Positions 27,501-33,731 of a stretch of 37,434 nt of DNA are shown here, piece by piece. Source of the stretch: Clostridia bacterium (GTDB lineage Bacteria; Bacillota; Clostridia; UBA1381); the NCBI GenBank assembly GCA_900751685.1, contig CAADSR010000122.1, positions 1 through 37,434 on the forward strand. Reading direction: 5' to 3'. The translations under genes were made by a program, and so were the position numbers. Each line of letters begins with the position of its first letter. Positions within the stretch are counted from its first letter, which is position 1. Below the pieces are notes generated by a model. It was not told the origin of the DNA, made no database searches, and saw only the letters and a program-made list of their open reading frames with translations.

Positions 27501-30500
27501 TATAAACTTTATTTTCTGTATCAACACTTGCTGTTACATCCGGAATATATCCGAGGATCGATAAAAGCTCAGATTTAAGCTCGCCAGCCTCCGTTAGCTC
27601 CGGCATTGCCTGCATCAGGTTTTTCTCCTGTCCCTGGTCAATGATCAAAGTGGTGTTTCCATTCACAACATCGACCTGTTTTCCTCCAGTTGTAATAGAA
27701 ATGATCGGAAGGCTTCCCTCTTCGATATAATCTGGCCGGTTCCCTTCTTTTTGCTCTGTGTAAATTAAGTCTGCACCGGCCGCTTTCAACGCGTCAAGCA
27801 CTGGCTTCACTTCACTGACCACGCCTGTATTCATATCCGGCTTATATGGCCTTTCACCAAAAGATACCTCCTGCCCATTTACGTTTACCGTATAATAGTC
27901 TGTCAAATCAACATCTTCTACAACCTTTGTGTTACCGCCTTCACCAAAGATTGCCTTTACAACAGAACCGATTGACTTGAAAGCCTCTACTTTTTTCTCT
28001 ACTTTCGGCGGTTGCTCATCGGCCCTGTAAGAACGCTGCATCTGTGTTGACAGCCCGTTTGTGTTGTCAAATGCTACACTGGTCAGATCTACCGATACCG
28101 GGGACATTCCCTGCATGGTCGCTGTCAGCGTAATTTTACCCGCATTTCTTGTAGAGCGCACAAATACCCTGTTCTCACCGCATTCAGCAAATACATAATC
28201 TTTGTGAATAACACTGTCATTACCATATTTACCGGAATTATATCCACCCAGGAATACCCCTTCACCACTAAGGGTAAAGTCGATCCTGTCATAGTTTAAC
28301 GGGCAAACACGGCCTTCGGCGTCTACCACTTTTACATCATAGTATGCAATATCACTACCATCGGCAATCAAGCCGTCTGGTCCTGTCACAGGTTCCAGTT
28401 CAATGGTAGCCGGCGCTCCTGCTGTCTCAATTTCATCTTCTGCAACAACCTGGTCTCTTTCATCATATGCGATCGCATAGACCTTACCAGATTGTGTTAC
28501 ATCAATATTGGGAAATTCATAAATAAATGAATTTTCCGGCGTTTTATCTGTTCCCACAAGAACATCGTTTACATAAAGCTCTACTTTTCCTAGCCCCGGG
28601 GAACCGATCACATAAACTGATTTATTTTTAGGATCCCGCTGTGCTTTTTTGCCCGTTGCTTCCCAGAAGGTCCCATTAAATTCTTTTAAATTATACCAAT
28701 AGGTGTCCTCTGAAAGCTGGGGATAATTCCAATGGCCCACAATATCGATCTTAGGCGTATCGGATTGAACTGCCTGCAATGCATAAAATGCTTGTTTCTT
28801 CACTCTTACCGGGTCTACTTTACCAGAAGTACGGCAGTTTTCACTCCCGCAGTTACGCACGTGCATGTTAGAATCCGACCATACCATGATTGCTGCGCCT
28901 GTATATAACTCACTTCCGCCACCACCTACACGGCCTTTATAATATTCTTCATATTGCCTTGCATTCGTCAGACAGAAATCTTCCGAGGTTAGATCCCAGA
29001 TATCATAACCATCTGTTTTTGATGCGCCGGCCCCAAGATATTTGTTATCATAATCGTAATTCGGTGGAGAATAGTCATCCCATACGCGGCGCGGGGCTTC
29101 GTCACGGGCATATTCCGTTTCAATGATCGGCATATACTTGTTAAGGGCAGCCATGGAATCCTTTGCTTTTTGCGCGTTACGGTTTACCATCGTCCCAACA
29201 TATTCTGCCTCTTTGATATCGTCCTGCGTATTAATGGTCCGGCAGCCAACATAACGGCCGCCCTTCGGGTCAAGCACCTGCTTTAATTCTGTCATTTCCT
29301 TTGAATGTGCCGGTGTTACTGCATTATTACCGGTTTCCCAGAAAATAACGGACGGGCTGTTCCGGTAGTAGATCATTGCATCACGCATTGCTTCAACACG
29401 CTGGTCCCAAGCCCTTCCATCGGTATCGCCTTCTTTATCTCCTGCCGGGCATACGGACACGATCCCATATTTATCTGTGGCACGGATCGCAACCGGCTTC
29501 GGTGCAACGTGCATCCAGCGGATATAGTTTCCGTTAGATTCTTTCATGAGCTGCATATCAATATCCGTCAGCCAGTCATTTGCCACACCAATCGTTGCCC
29601 ATTCATTTGTGGAACGCTGTGCATATCCTTTCAAATAAACAGCTTCGTCATTGATTTTTAAGCCCCCATCATTGATATCATATTCTACTTTTCTGAAACC
29701 GGTGGTCTTTTTCTGGACATCAATAACTTCTTCACCGTCTTTCAAAATCGTATAAACCGTGTATTGATATGGGTCATCCAAGCTCCAAAAACGCATATCC
29801 GTTGCAGCATAGGAGGCATTGATGTAAGACACGTCTACTGTATCAGCATTTGTCGGCGCAGGATTTTCATCATACGCATCTTGCGGCACCATGCTTACGA
29901 AACGGGCATCCTTATCTGTTGCTGCTCTTGCCACACCAGCCTGGCTAAAGGAATAAGCCAAGGAACCATCCATTTTCACAACATCAACCTGTAAGGTCAA
30001 ATTCTTATCCTGGTCCGTTTCATTTCTTACTTCAGCTTCAACAGTGATCGTTGCCGTTTTGTTGTCAATATTATAATCAGATCCATAGATATAGTTACCG
30101 CGTGTTTTTAAGTTGTTATATAGCGGCAAAGTCTGATAGACGTTGGACTTTGCATACATATTTACATTTCCAGTGATCCCCCCCTGGACTTCATTGAAAT
30201 CTTTTGTATTCCATTGATATGTATTTCCGGAGGTATCTCCAGGTTCATGTCCATACCTTGTCTCATATGTAACGATCTTCTTCTTTACGCCATCGACTAT
30301 GACTTCATCCGCCTGGCCCCTGGAATCTGCATTATCGGTTGCAACTGCAATGATATTATCTTCCCCGTAATTTACATAGTCTGTAATATCAAAGCCCATT
30401 GCTGAAATACCAGCCTCATAGAACCCTACCATATGGCCGTTGACATATAAATATACAGATTGGCGTACTGCTTCAAACTCAAGGAAGAGCTTCTTTCCCC

Positions 30501-30897
30501 GGTCTGATTCCGGCACGGTCACATGCTTTCTGTAGAACATAAATCCACGGTAAAGCCCGCCTTCTCCTGCATCTACCCCTAAGTTATCAAAAGAATCCTC
30601 TGCATTGACAGGATGAGGGACACTGACATCTTCCCAATCGCTGTCATCATAGTCTACATCATAAAAATTCTTTCCGTTTTTTGCTATTGCCTCTGTCGCG
30701 TCTTTTAGTGGAAATTTCTTTGCACTATCCGCTTTCCTGAATTTCCAGTCCATGTTCATGTTGTAGGTTACGGATGGACTTTGCGGCTCTTCATACTGCT
30801 CCACTACCTCTTCTGCAAATACAGGCAGTGTTATTGTTGATAAAACCATCTGTAACGCAATAAGCAATGAACATACAATTGCTGGTTTTCTTTTCAT
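24505..30897 (-). CDS. Giant secreted GH2-type protein with Ig-like and ConA-like C-terminal modules (2130 aa)
   Basis: An exported beta-glycosidase-family protein. Signal peptide 1-28 (ends PVFA). The GH2 jelly roll (about 45-250) includes D-Y-D-D-S-D-W-E-D-V-S-V-P-H, V-Y-L-Y-V-N-G and W-N-T-K-D-F-N-E-V-Q-G-G. It is followed by an Ig domain (250-405, with F-W-S-L-D-D-P) and a TIM barrel (405-720). The usual acid/base motif W-x-x-G-N-E reads W-E-T-G-N-N, with Asn525 in place of Glu; Glu595 in E-T-E-Y is the likely nucleophile. C-terminal GH2 domains (755-950; G-G-Y-N) follow. Then come a region with a propeptide-like fold (960-1145), the shared module (1150-1245), a P-T-P-T linker (1246-1267), a ConA-like domain (1280-1440), two Ig-like domains (1441-1638), a second ConA-like domain (1645-1835), and an Ig-like and C-terminal beta domain. 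GAGGGG lies 6 bp before the ATG. The architecture resembles Bacteroides GH2 beta-galactosidase-like proteins; substrate and activity are unproven. Confidence 0.9.
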   Translation of the reverse strand: MKRKPAIVCSLLIALQMVLSTITLPVFAEEVVEQYEEPQSPSVTYNMNMDWKFRKADSAKKFPLKDATEAIAKNGKNFYDVDYDDSDWEDVSVPHPVNAEDSFDNLGVDAGEGGLYRGFMFYRKHVTVPESDRGKKLFLEFEAVRQSVYLYVNGHMVGFYEAGISAMGFDITDYVNYGEDNIIAVATDNADSRGQADEVIVDGVKKKIVTYETRYGHEPGDTSGNTYQWNTKDFNEVQGGITGNVNMYAKSNVYQTLPLYNNLKTRGNYIYGSDYNIDNKTATITVEAEVRNETDQDKNLTLQVDVVKMDGSLAYSFSQAGVARAATDKDARFVSMVPQDAYDENPAPTNADTVDVSYINASYAATDMRFWSLDDPYQYTVYTILKDGEEVIDVQKKTTGFRKVEYDINDGGLKINDEAVYLKGYAQRSTNEWATIGVANDWLTDIDMQLMKESNGNYIRWMHVAPKPVAIRATDKYGIVSVCPAGDKEGDTDGRAWDQRVEAMRDAMIYYRNSPSVIFWETGNNAVTPAHSKEMTELKQVLDPKGGRYVGCRTINTQDDIKEAEYVGTMVNRNAQKAKDSMAALNKYMPIIETEYARDEAPRRVWDDYSPPNYDYDNKYLGAGASKTDGYDIWDLTSEDFCLTNARQYEEYYKGRVGGGGSELYTGAAIMVWSDSNMHVRNCGSENCRTSGKVDPVRVKKQAFYALQAVQSDTPKIDIVGHWNYPQLSEDTYWYNLKEFNGTFWEATGKKAQRDPKNKSVYVIGSPGLGKVELYVNDVLVGTDKTPENSFIYEFPNIDVTQSGKVYAIAYDERDQVVAEDEIETAGAPATIELEPVTGPDGLIADGSDIAYYDVKVVDAEGRVCPLNYDRIDFTLSGEGVFLGGYNSGKYGNDSVIHKDYVFAECGENRVFVRSTRNAGKITLTATMQGMSPVSVDLTSVAFDNTNGLSTQMQRSYRADEQPPKVEKKVEAFKSIGSVVKAIFGEGGNTKVVEDVDLTDYYTVNVNGQEVSFGERPYKPDMNTGVVSEVKPVLDALKAAGADLIYTEQKEGNRPDYIEEGSLPIISITTGGKQVDVVNGNTTLIIDQGQEKNLMQAMPELTEAGELKSELLSILGYIPDVTASVDTENKVYNITFGAVKGVYDEINEAQSYAAGQTSMEYQDNKVTVHAGQDIDNAVLVFAAYDNNGTLSAVSSNPGVTIKSGEDAVVDVPAAMQGKDGTVKALLWDSLEGMNALCGAAYISGAQPTPTPTVTAGPVPTPTPTPGPIDEKYQAVQVSNDYNTEPNTDGPDGTGYLKATSTVKLFDNMGQNLKSNAMISLDFRFDDPSATMALRNSGKWGPNFSYDGTEFRTQTASTSYQKLGAISVGKWYSMEIEGMIAVNGAKASFKLYEWQDGQKKLINTVDSLNLRQFSSDNNGAAEFFEVNNGLSIDNVKVVSLYASEVEVTAMNNNIKANDSTLIYAIGTRGGVEVAPPKFDMALYDANGNALQDSTVSIDEEGILHTTSATPSQTVTVRATAQTPGNAYGEVQVVIEAADTSADQYDALTLTSDKNYVRVNEPATITPQATKGGASVTITGEDVVWSVYNEAGIRKVNDKGITVTDGVVTVTEDVLPQDLTIRGTSPSGSVISVCKLTVKPANMLLNGEEGNKDIFVSANAAEELVISPGVRFRNSGSWNGSGYYDIMSTTYDFVGFESNTNENVLYSADMKFNQEGAGWVVWDQSKGKQGMQVIYKGGKLGVVKDSNTTPTYFDVDQNAWYNVQIMCACGNGDNSYANLIVYKYDENGKKVNPKDGTENVPFIELGIPMRNLGQSTANHIQVQAGTSVDNVLAIKTVPDQIEVSLDKNAIFAGDSVQGSVTASRKGVAYKTISSDLIKWSVYDSDNQYPVDPEKVKVKIDASGKMTTDALVEAQTLYVRASTIDGILYDAKPVQIQSSDVFGIDMIGFNPDYTKVVSLDINKMYFYNDDVSFVVCVYDDSESTLKSVTTKKMKGKDIASGRSTITVNAAMPAGFDKDNDVVYVYTVTSVSENEEVTVDDGSISASWAGDTLSFTKLPAFDASKPVIVMVVKPGTTTTAVKDSDIAYIKQVTGGELDQLQAVNVTGAENGQYIIKIAGKVDGVSTICTGVAEK
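27163..27450 (-). other. Internal shared module of the GH2-type protein
   Basis: Residues 1150-1245: A-V-L-V-F-A-A-Y-D-N-N-G-T-L-S-A-V-S then D-G-T-V-K-A-L-L-W-D-S-L, followed by a P-T-P-T linker. The module precedes the linker here but follows it in the 1938-aa protein. Confidence 0.65.
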
Positions 30898-30982
30898 CTT
30901 TTTCCCCTCTCTTTCTCCTCTTTAAAAATGATGTCTATCATATATTATAATTTTACCACACATTTTCACAAAAAAATTTTGT

Positions 30983-31011
30983 AATATTGCTTGAAATATT
31001 GCAAAAATTGC
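30983..31011. repeat. Phased AATATTGC repeats upstream of the GH2-type gene
   Basis: AATATTGC at 30983-30990 and 30995-31002 and AAATTGC at 31005-31011 lie about one helical turn apart, 85-115 bp before the GH2-type start. Candidate regulator site. A -10-like TATAAT is present nearer the gene (minus strand, about 30949-30944) but with no good -35, as expected for an activated promoter. Confidence 0.4.
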
Positions 31012-31343
31012 TTTTGTGTTATCCACTGTCCTTTTTTGTTTTTTGTTGGAAACATACATCCAGAAAATTTTTTTCAAGGTATATCGGTCATTATACTACA
31101 AATAATTGCTTTCCTTATGATCCTTTCAAAAAAAGCCATCAGCAATATCTTCCCATAAAAATGTTGTGCCTTTTCACAGGATATGCCCCCGCCGGTCTTA
31201 AATAAAAGCACTATGATAAAAGCCGTTACCATCCAAAACCTTAGCTATATGGTCGAAACGCAAAGTATACTAGAATAAGTTGTAAATACCATTTTAATAT
31301 AGTATAATAAAACTATAAAACATAAAAAAAGAAAGCTATATCA
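31012..31343. other. A/T-rich intergenic region between the GH2-type gene and the IS remnant
   Basis: No gene is supported. A well-formed plus-strand promoter, TTGTAA (31280-31285), 17-bp spacer, TATAAT (31303-31308), points into the insertion sequence remnant. Confidence 0.5.
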
Positions 31344-31361
31344 TGTCTGAAGTGGTAAAAT

Positions 31362-31404
31362 GATGGTAGACACAAAAAAAGTGACTGCCATCATTTTTTG
31401 TGTC
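31362..31404 (+). terminator. Mutually exclusive hairpins at the IS left end
   Basis: TGATGG (near 31361) can pair with CCATCA (near 31388), or GACACAAAAAA (near 31369) with TTTTTTGTGTC (near 31394). The two stems interleave. Such leaders in insertion sequences often block read-through into the transposase. Confidence 0.4.
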
Positions 31405-31431
31405 AGAATAAAAGAAAAGGAGCTGATAAAA

Positions 31432-31609
31432 ATGGGAAGACCAAAAGGCGGAAAGAATAATTACCACACAAAAGAAAAAAATTAACATTAGTAAAGAGAA
31501 ACTTATCAGGAACAGCTCGAATACAAGTGTCTGCTTCTAGAACGGGAACTCTTGAGCAAAGATACTGAGGTACAGCGGTTAAAAAAATCAATACAACTCA
31601 AAGGGGGCG
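31432..31609 (+). pseudogene. Broken IS3-family orfA
   Basis: Starts with M-G-R-P-K-G-G-K-N-N-Y-H behind AAGGAG, typical of IS3-family OrfA. It then meets a stop at 31483-31485 after an A7 run; skipping one frame continues as K-L-T-L-V-K-R-N-L-S-G. A large internal part is missing, and a coiled-coil-like end (L-E-R-E-L-L-S-K-D-T-E-V-Q-R-L-K-K) appears in another frame before orfB. It is therefore frameshifted and internally deleted. Confidence 0.75.
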
Positions 31610-32116
31610 ATGCCACAAAAAGTAATACAATCACTATACAGTCAAATAGAATTAAAATCCAACAATTGCTCCGTCAAAGAACTATGTAATATATACGGCG
31701 TTTCGCGCAGTGGATATTACAAATACTTAAAGAGAAAGGATCTGCTTAATCAATATGAAAAGCAGCAGTTGGAGTTAGATATATATGTTTCAGAGATTCA
31801 CTCTCATTATCCAACGATGGGCTATAGAAGCATACGAGACAGACTTTTGCTCGAAACAGGTTGGATTGTTTCGGATATATCTGTTTGGAAATCAATGAAA
31901 AGACTTAATATTAAAGGATATATCCGTAAGTCTCAATATCCTCAGCAATATGGAAATGAGCATAACAGGTATGCGAATATACTCAATCGTGATTTCAAAG
32001 TCAATAAGCCATTAGAGAAAATTCTTTATCCACTATCTATACCAATAACCGATACATCCGTTATTCCAAACAAAAAAAACAGACAAGATATACATCCTGT
32101 CTGCCTTTTTATTTAA
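31610..32116 (+). pseudogene. Truncated IS3-family orfB (transposase N-terminus)
   Basis: The first 137 residues match the OrfB N-terminal region: V-S-R-S-G-Y-Y-K-Y-L-K-R (HTH_21), H-Y-P-T-M-G-Y-R-S-I and V-W-K-S-M-K-R-L-N-I-K-G-Y-I-R-K. Similarity ends after N-R-D-F-K-V-N-K-P, where the rve/DDE integrase core should begin. The last 31 residues run through unrelated DNA and the terminator of the neighbouring gene, ending at 32116. A full OrfB is about 270-290 aa, so half is missing, including all catalytic acids. GGGGG lies just upstream of the ATG. Confidence 0.85.
32080..32103 (-). terminator. Terminator of the radical SAM gene
   Basis: 10-bp stem with one mismatch (32080-32089, 32094-32103). 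The minus strand continues with TTTTTTTTG. It overlaps the read-through end of the orfB fragment. Confidence 0.82.
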
Positions 32117-33057
32117 TCCAACTCCCACTTGCTTCCCTGATAGGTATCCCTGCGCAGCATCTCTTTATCGATTTCATTGAGTACCACAAATTTTTTCAAG
32201 CTCCACAGCGGCCCCACTAGGCTCTCGCGGCTTCCGTCTCCTGTCAGGCGCTGAATAACCACCTCGGGTGGGAAAAGCTCCAGCTGGCTTACGATAATAT
32301 CCACATATTCCTCCCGGCTCAACAATTCAAATTCCCCGCGCTCATATTGCGCTGCCAAAACAGTGTCTTTCAGTACATGCAATAAATGGAGCTTGACACA
32401 ATGAGGCGCAAGGGCAGCTACCTCCCGCGCACTTTCTAGCATCATTTCTTTTGTCTCCCCGGGTAGTCCGTCAATCAGGTGGACACAGACCAGGATCCCC
32501 CGTTCCTTTAATTTTTGATATCCCTCCAAAAATTCCTTGTAGGTATGGCAGCGGTTGATCCGCTCCCCGGTGGAATCAAAAATACTTTGCAGCCCCAGCT
32601 CTACCACTAAATATGTCCGCTGGTTCAATTCGGATAAATACTCCAGCACATCCGCCTCCAGGCAATCCGCCCGGGTGGCAATGCTGATCCCAACAACACC
32701 CTCCTGCTCAAGGACCCCTTCAAACCGCTGCCGGAGGACCTGCGCGGGAGCATATGTATTGGTATGTGCCTGAAAATAAGGGATATATTTCGCCTGCGGC
32801 CATTTTTGATGCATCCTAAGCCGTACTTCTTCAAACTGTGAAAGAAGCGCCTGGCCAGGATCTCCCGCAAAATCCCCGCTGCCGCTGGAGGAGCAGTAAG
32901 TGCAGCCTCCCCTTCCCTTGCTGCCGTCAATATTCGGGCAGGTGAATCCTGCATTTAAAGCCACTTTAAATACTTTTTGACCAAATTTTTGATGAAGATG
33001 ATAATTCCAGGTATGATACCGCTTATTGTCATTTGAATAAAGAAATTGATTTTGCAT
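32113..33057 (-). CDS. TIGR01212/YhcC-family radical SAM protein (314 aa)
   Basis: A cytoplasmic [4Fe-4S] radical S-adenosylmethionine enzyme. The cluster motif uses Cys40, Cys52 and Cys55 (C-P-N-I-D-G, then G-C-T-Y-C), the longer spacing typical of YhcC-type proteins rather than the common CxxxCxxC. Other matches are Y-F-Q-A-H-T-N-T-Y-A-P, S-I-A-T-R-A-D-C-L, V-E-L-G-L-Q-S and H-L-I-D-G-L-P-G-E. Length is normal (about 300-315). The function of the family is not settled; links to tRNA or redox metabolism have been suggested for relatives. AAAGGATG lies 7 bp before the ATG. Transcribed alone towards the IS remnant. Confidence 0.93.
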   Translation of the reverse strand: MQNQFLYSNDNKRYHTWNYHLHQKFGQKVFKVALNAGFTCPNIDGSKGRGGCTYCSSSGSGDFAGDPGQALLSQFEEVRLRMHQKWPQAKYIPYFQAHTNTYAPAQVLRQRFEGVLEQEGVVGISIATRADCLEADVLEYLSELNQRTYLVVELGLQSIFDSTGERINRCHTYKEFLEGYQKLKERGILVCVHLIDGLPGETKEMMLESAREVAALAPHCVKLHLLHVLKDTVLAAQYERGEFELLSREEYVDIIVSQLELFPPEVVIQRLTGDGSRESLVGPLWSLKKFVVLNEIDKEMLRRDTYQGSKWELD

Positions 33058-33109
33058 ATTTTTTCATCCTTTGCTTAAACTAATTCTATTATATCCTATT
33101 TTCTGCGCA

Positions 33110-33163
33110 AAAAAAAGTCAAAAAAAATCCGTCCCCTAAAATCATGTTCAGCGGACGGATTTT
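33110..33163 (-). terminator. Terminator of the DUF1540 gene
   Basis: 11-bp stem AAAATCCGTCC / GGACGGATTTT (33124-33134, 33153-33163) followed on the minus strand by TTTTTTTTGACTTTTTTTT. A second short hairpin (33186-33209) lies directly after the stop codon. Confidence 0.85.
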
Positions 33164-33211
33164 GGTATGAACTCCTTCATACCTTCCAAAAATAACACAT
33201 TATTTTTGGGC

Positions 33212-33388
33212 TTATTTCTTTAATTCAAACGAATTACAATCTGTACATTGACATTGGGTCGGGTTCATTTCATGAGTCCCTACCTGGATTGCGCTTAAAG
33301 AACAATAATCCTTTGTTTCGCAATGATGTGCACATTGCTGTACTGTACATTTGATGCTTTCGTTTGCACTACAACTACAATGATCCAT
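33212..33388 (-). CDS. DUF1540 Cys-rich small protein (58 aa)
   Basis: A 58-residue protein with nine Cys and two adjacent His. The arrangement I-K-C-T-V-Q-Q-C-A-H-H-C, Y-C-S-L-S-A-I-Q-V-G-T-H-E, N-P-T-Q-C and C-T-D-C-N-S-F is the DUF1540 signature, common in spore-forming Firmicutes and sometimes found in spore proteomes. Probably metal binding; the role is unknown. The ribosome binding site AAGGAGGGAAG is strong and lies just before ATG 33388. It follows a small secreted Cys/His protein gene on the same strand and may be co-transcribed. Confidence 0.93.
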   Translation of the reverse strand: MDHCSCSANESIKCTVQQCAHHCETKDYCSLSAIQVGTHEMNPTQCQCTDCNSFELKK

Positions 33389-33455
33389 TTTTCTTCCCTC
33401 CTTTACTCCCTTAGTTTATCCCATAGGGCAAAGAATATGAATGGAAAATTTTAGT

Positions 33456-33713
33456 TTAGCAGCACTGGCGGCAAGGAACATAGCCTTTTTGCACCGCTTT
33501 GGAATAATTTAATTTTTGTGCATCGCTACGAAGATAACGGCATCCTTTTTGATGATATTTTATCCCGCGCGGGGTAACAAACACATCTTTCTCTCTTGAT
33601 TGGACCTGCTCATGGACCTCATAAAACTCCTGCTCTGCGCTGCATGGGATGCAAAAGGATGTCATCAACGCGGCGGCAGTCAAAACTAATGTAATCATTG
33701 CCAATTTTTTCAT
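33456..33713 (-). CDS. Small secreted protein with H-x3-C...C-x2-C domain (85 aa)
   Basis: Signal peptide at residues 1-26 (M-K-K-L-A-M-I-T-L-V-L-T-A-A-A..., ending C-S-A). The mature part holds V-F-V-T-P-R-G-I-K-Y-H-Q-K-G-C-R-Y-L and ends G-Y-V-P-C-R-Q-C-C. His54, Cys58, Cys81 and Cys84 form a probable zinc site. The same short domain occurs at the C-terminus of secreted nucleases and ComEC-like proteins in Firmicutes; here it stands alone. AGGGGG lies 8 bp before the ATG. It is 18 bp after spoIIE on the same strand and so is likely in the same transcript. Function unknown. Confidence 0.85.
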   Translation of the reverse strand: MKKLAMITLVLTAAALMTSFCIPCSAEQEFYEVHEQVQSREKDVFVTPRGIKYHQKGCRYLRSDAQKLNYSKAVQKGYVPCRQCC

Positions 33714-33731
33714 TTGTAATTCCCCCTGATT

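Larger units (their letters stand above)
31344..32020 (+). mobile_element. Truncated IS3-family insertion sequence remnant
   Basis: The left end is probably near 31344 (TGTCTGAAGTGG), followed by a hairpin region, a broken orfA (from 31432) and the N-terminal half of orfB. Homology stops near 32020, just before the catalytic DDE domain. The right inverted repeat is not seen. The element cannot transpose by itself. The exact left boundary is inferred. Confidence 0.75.
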
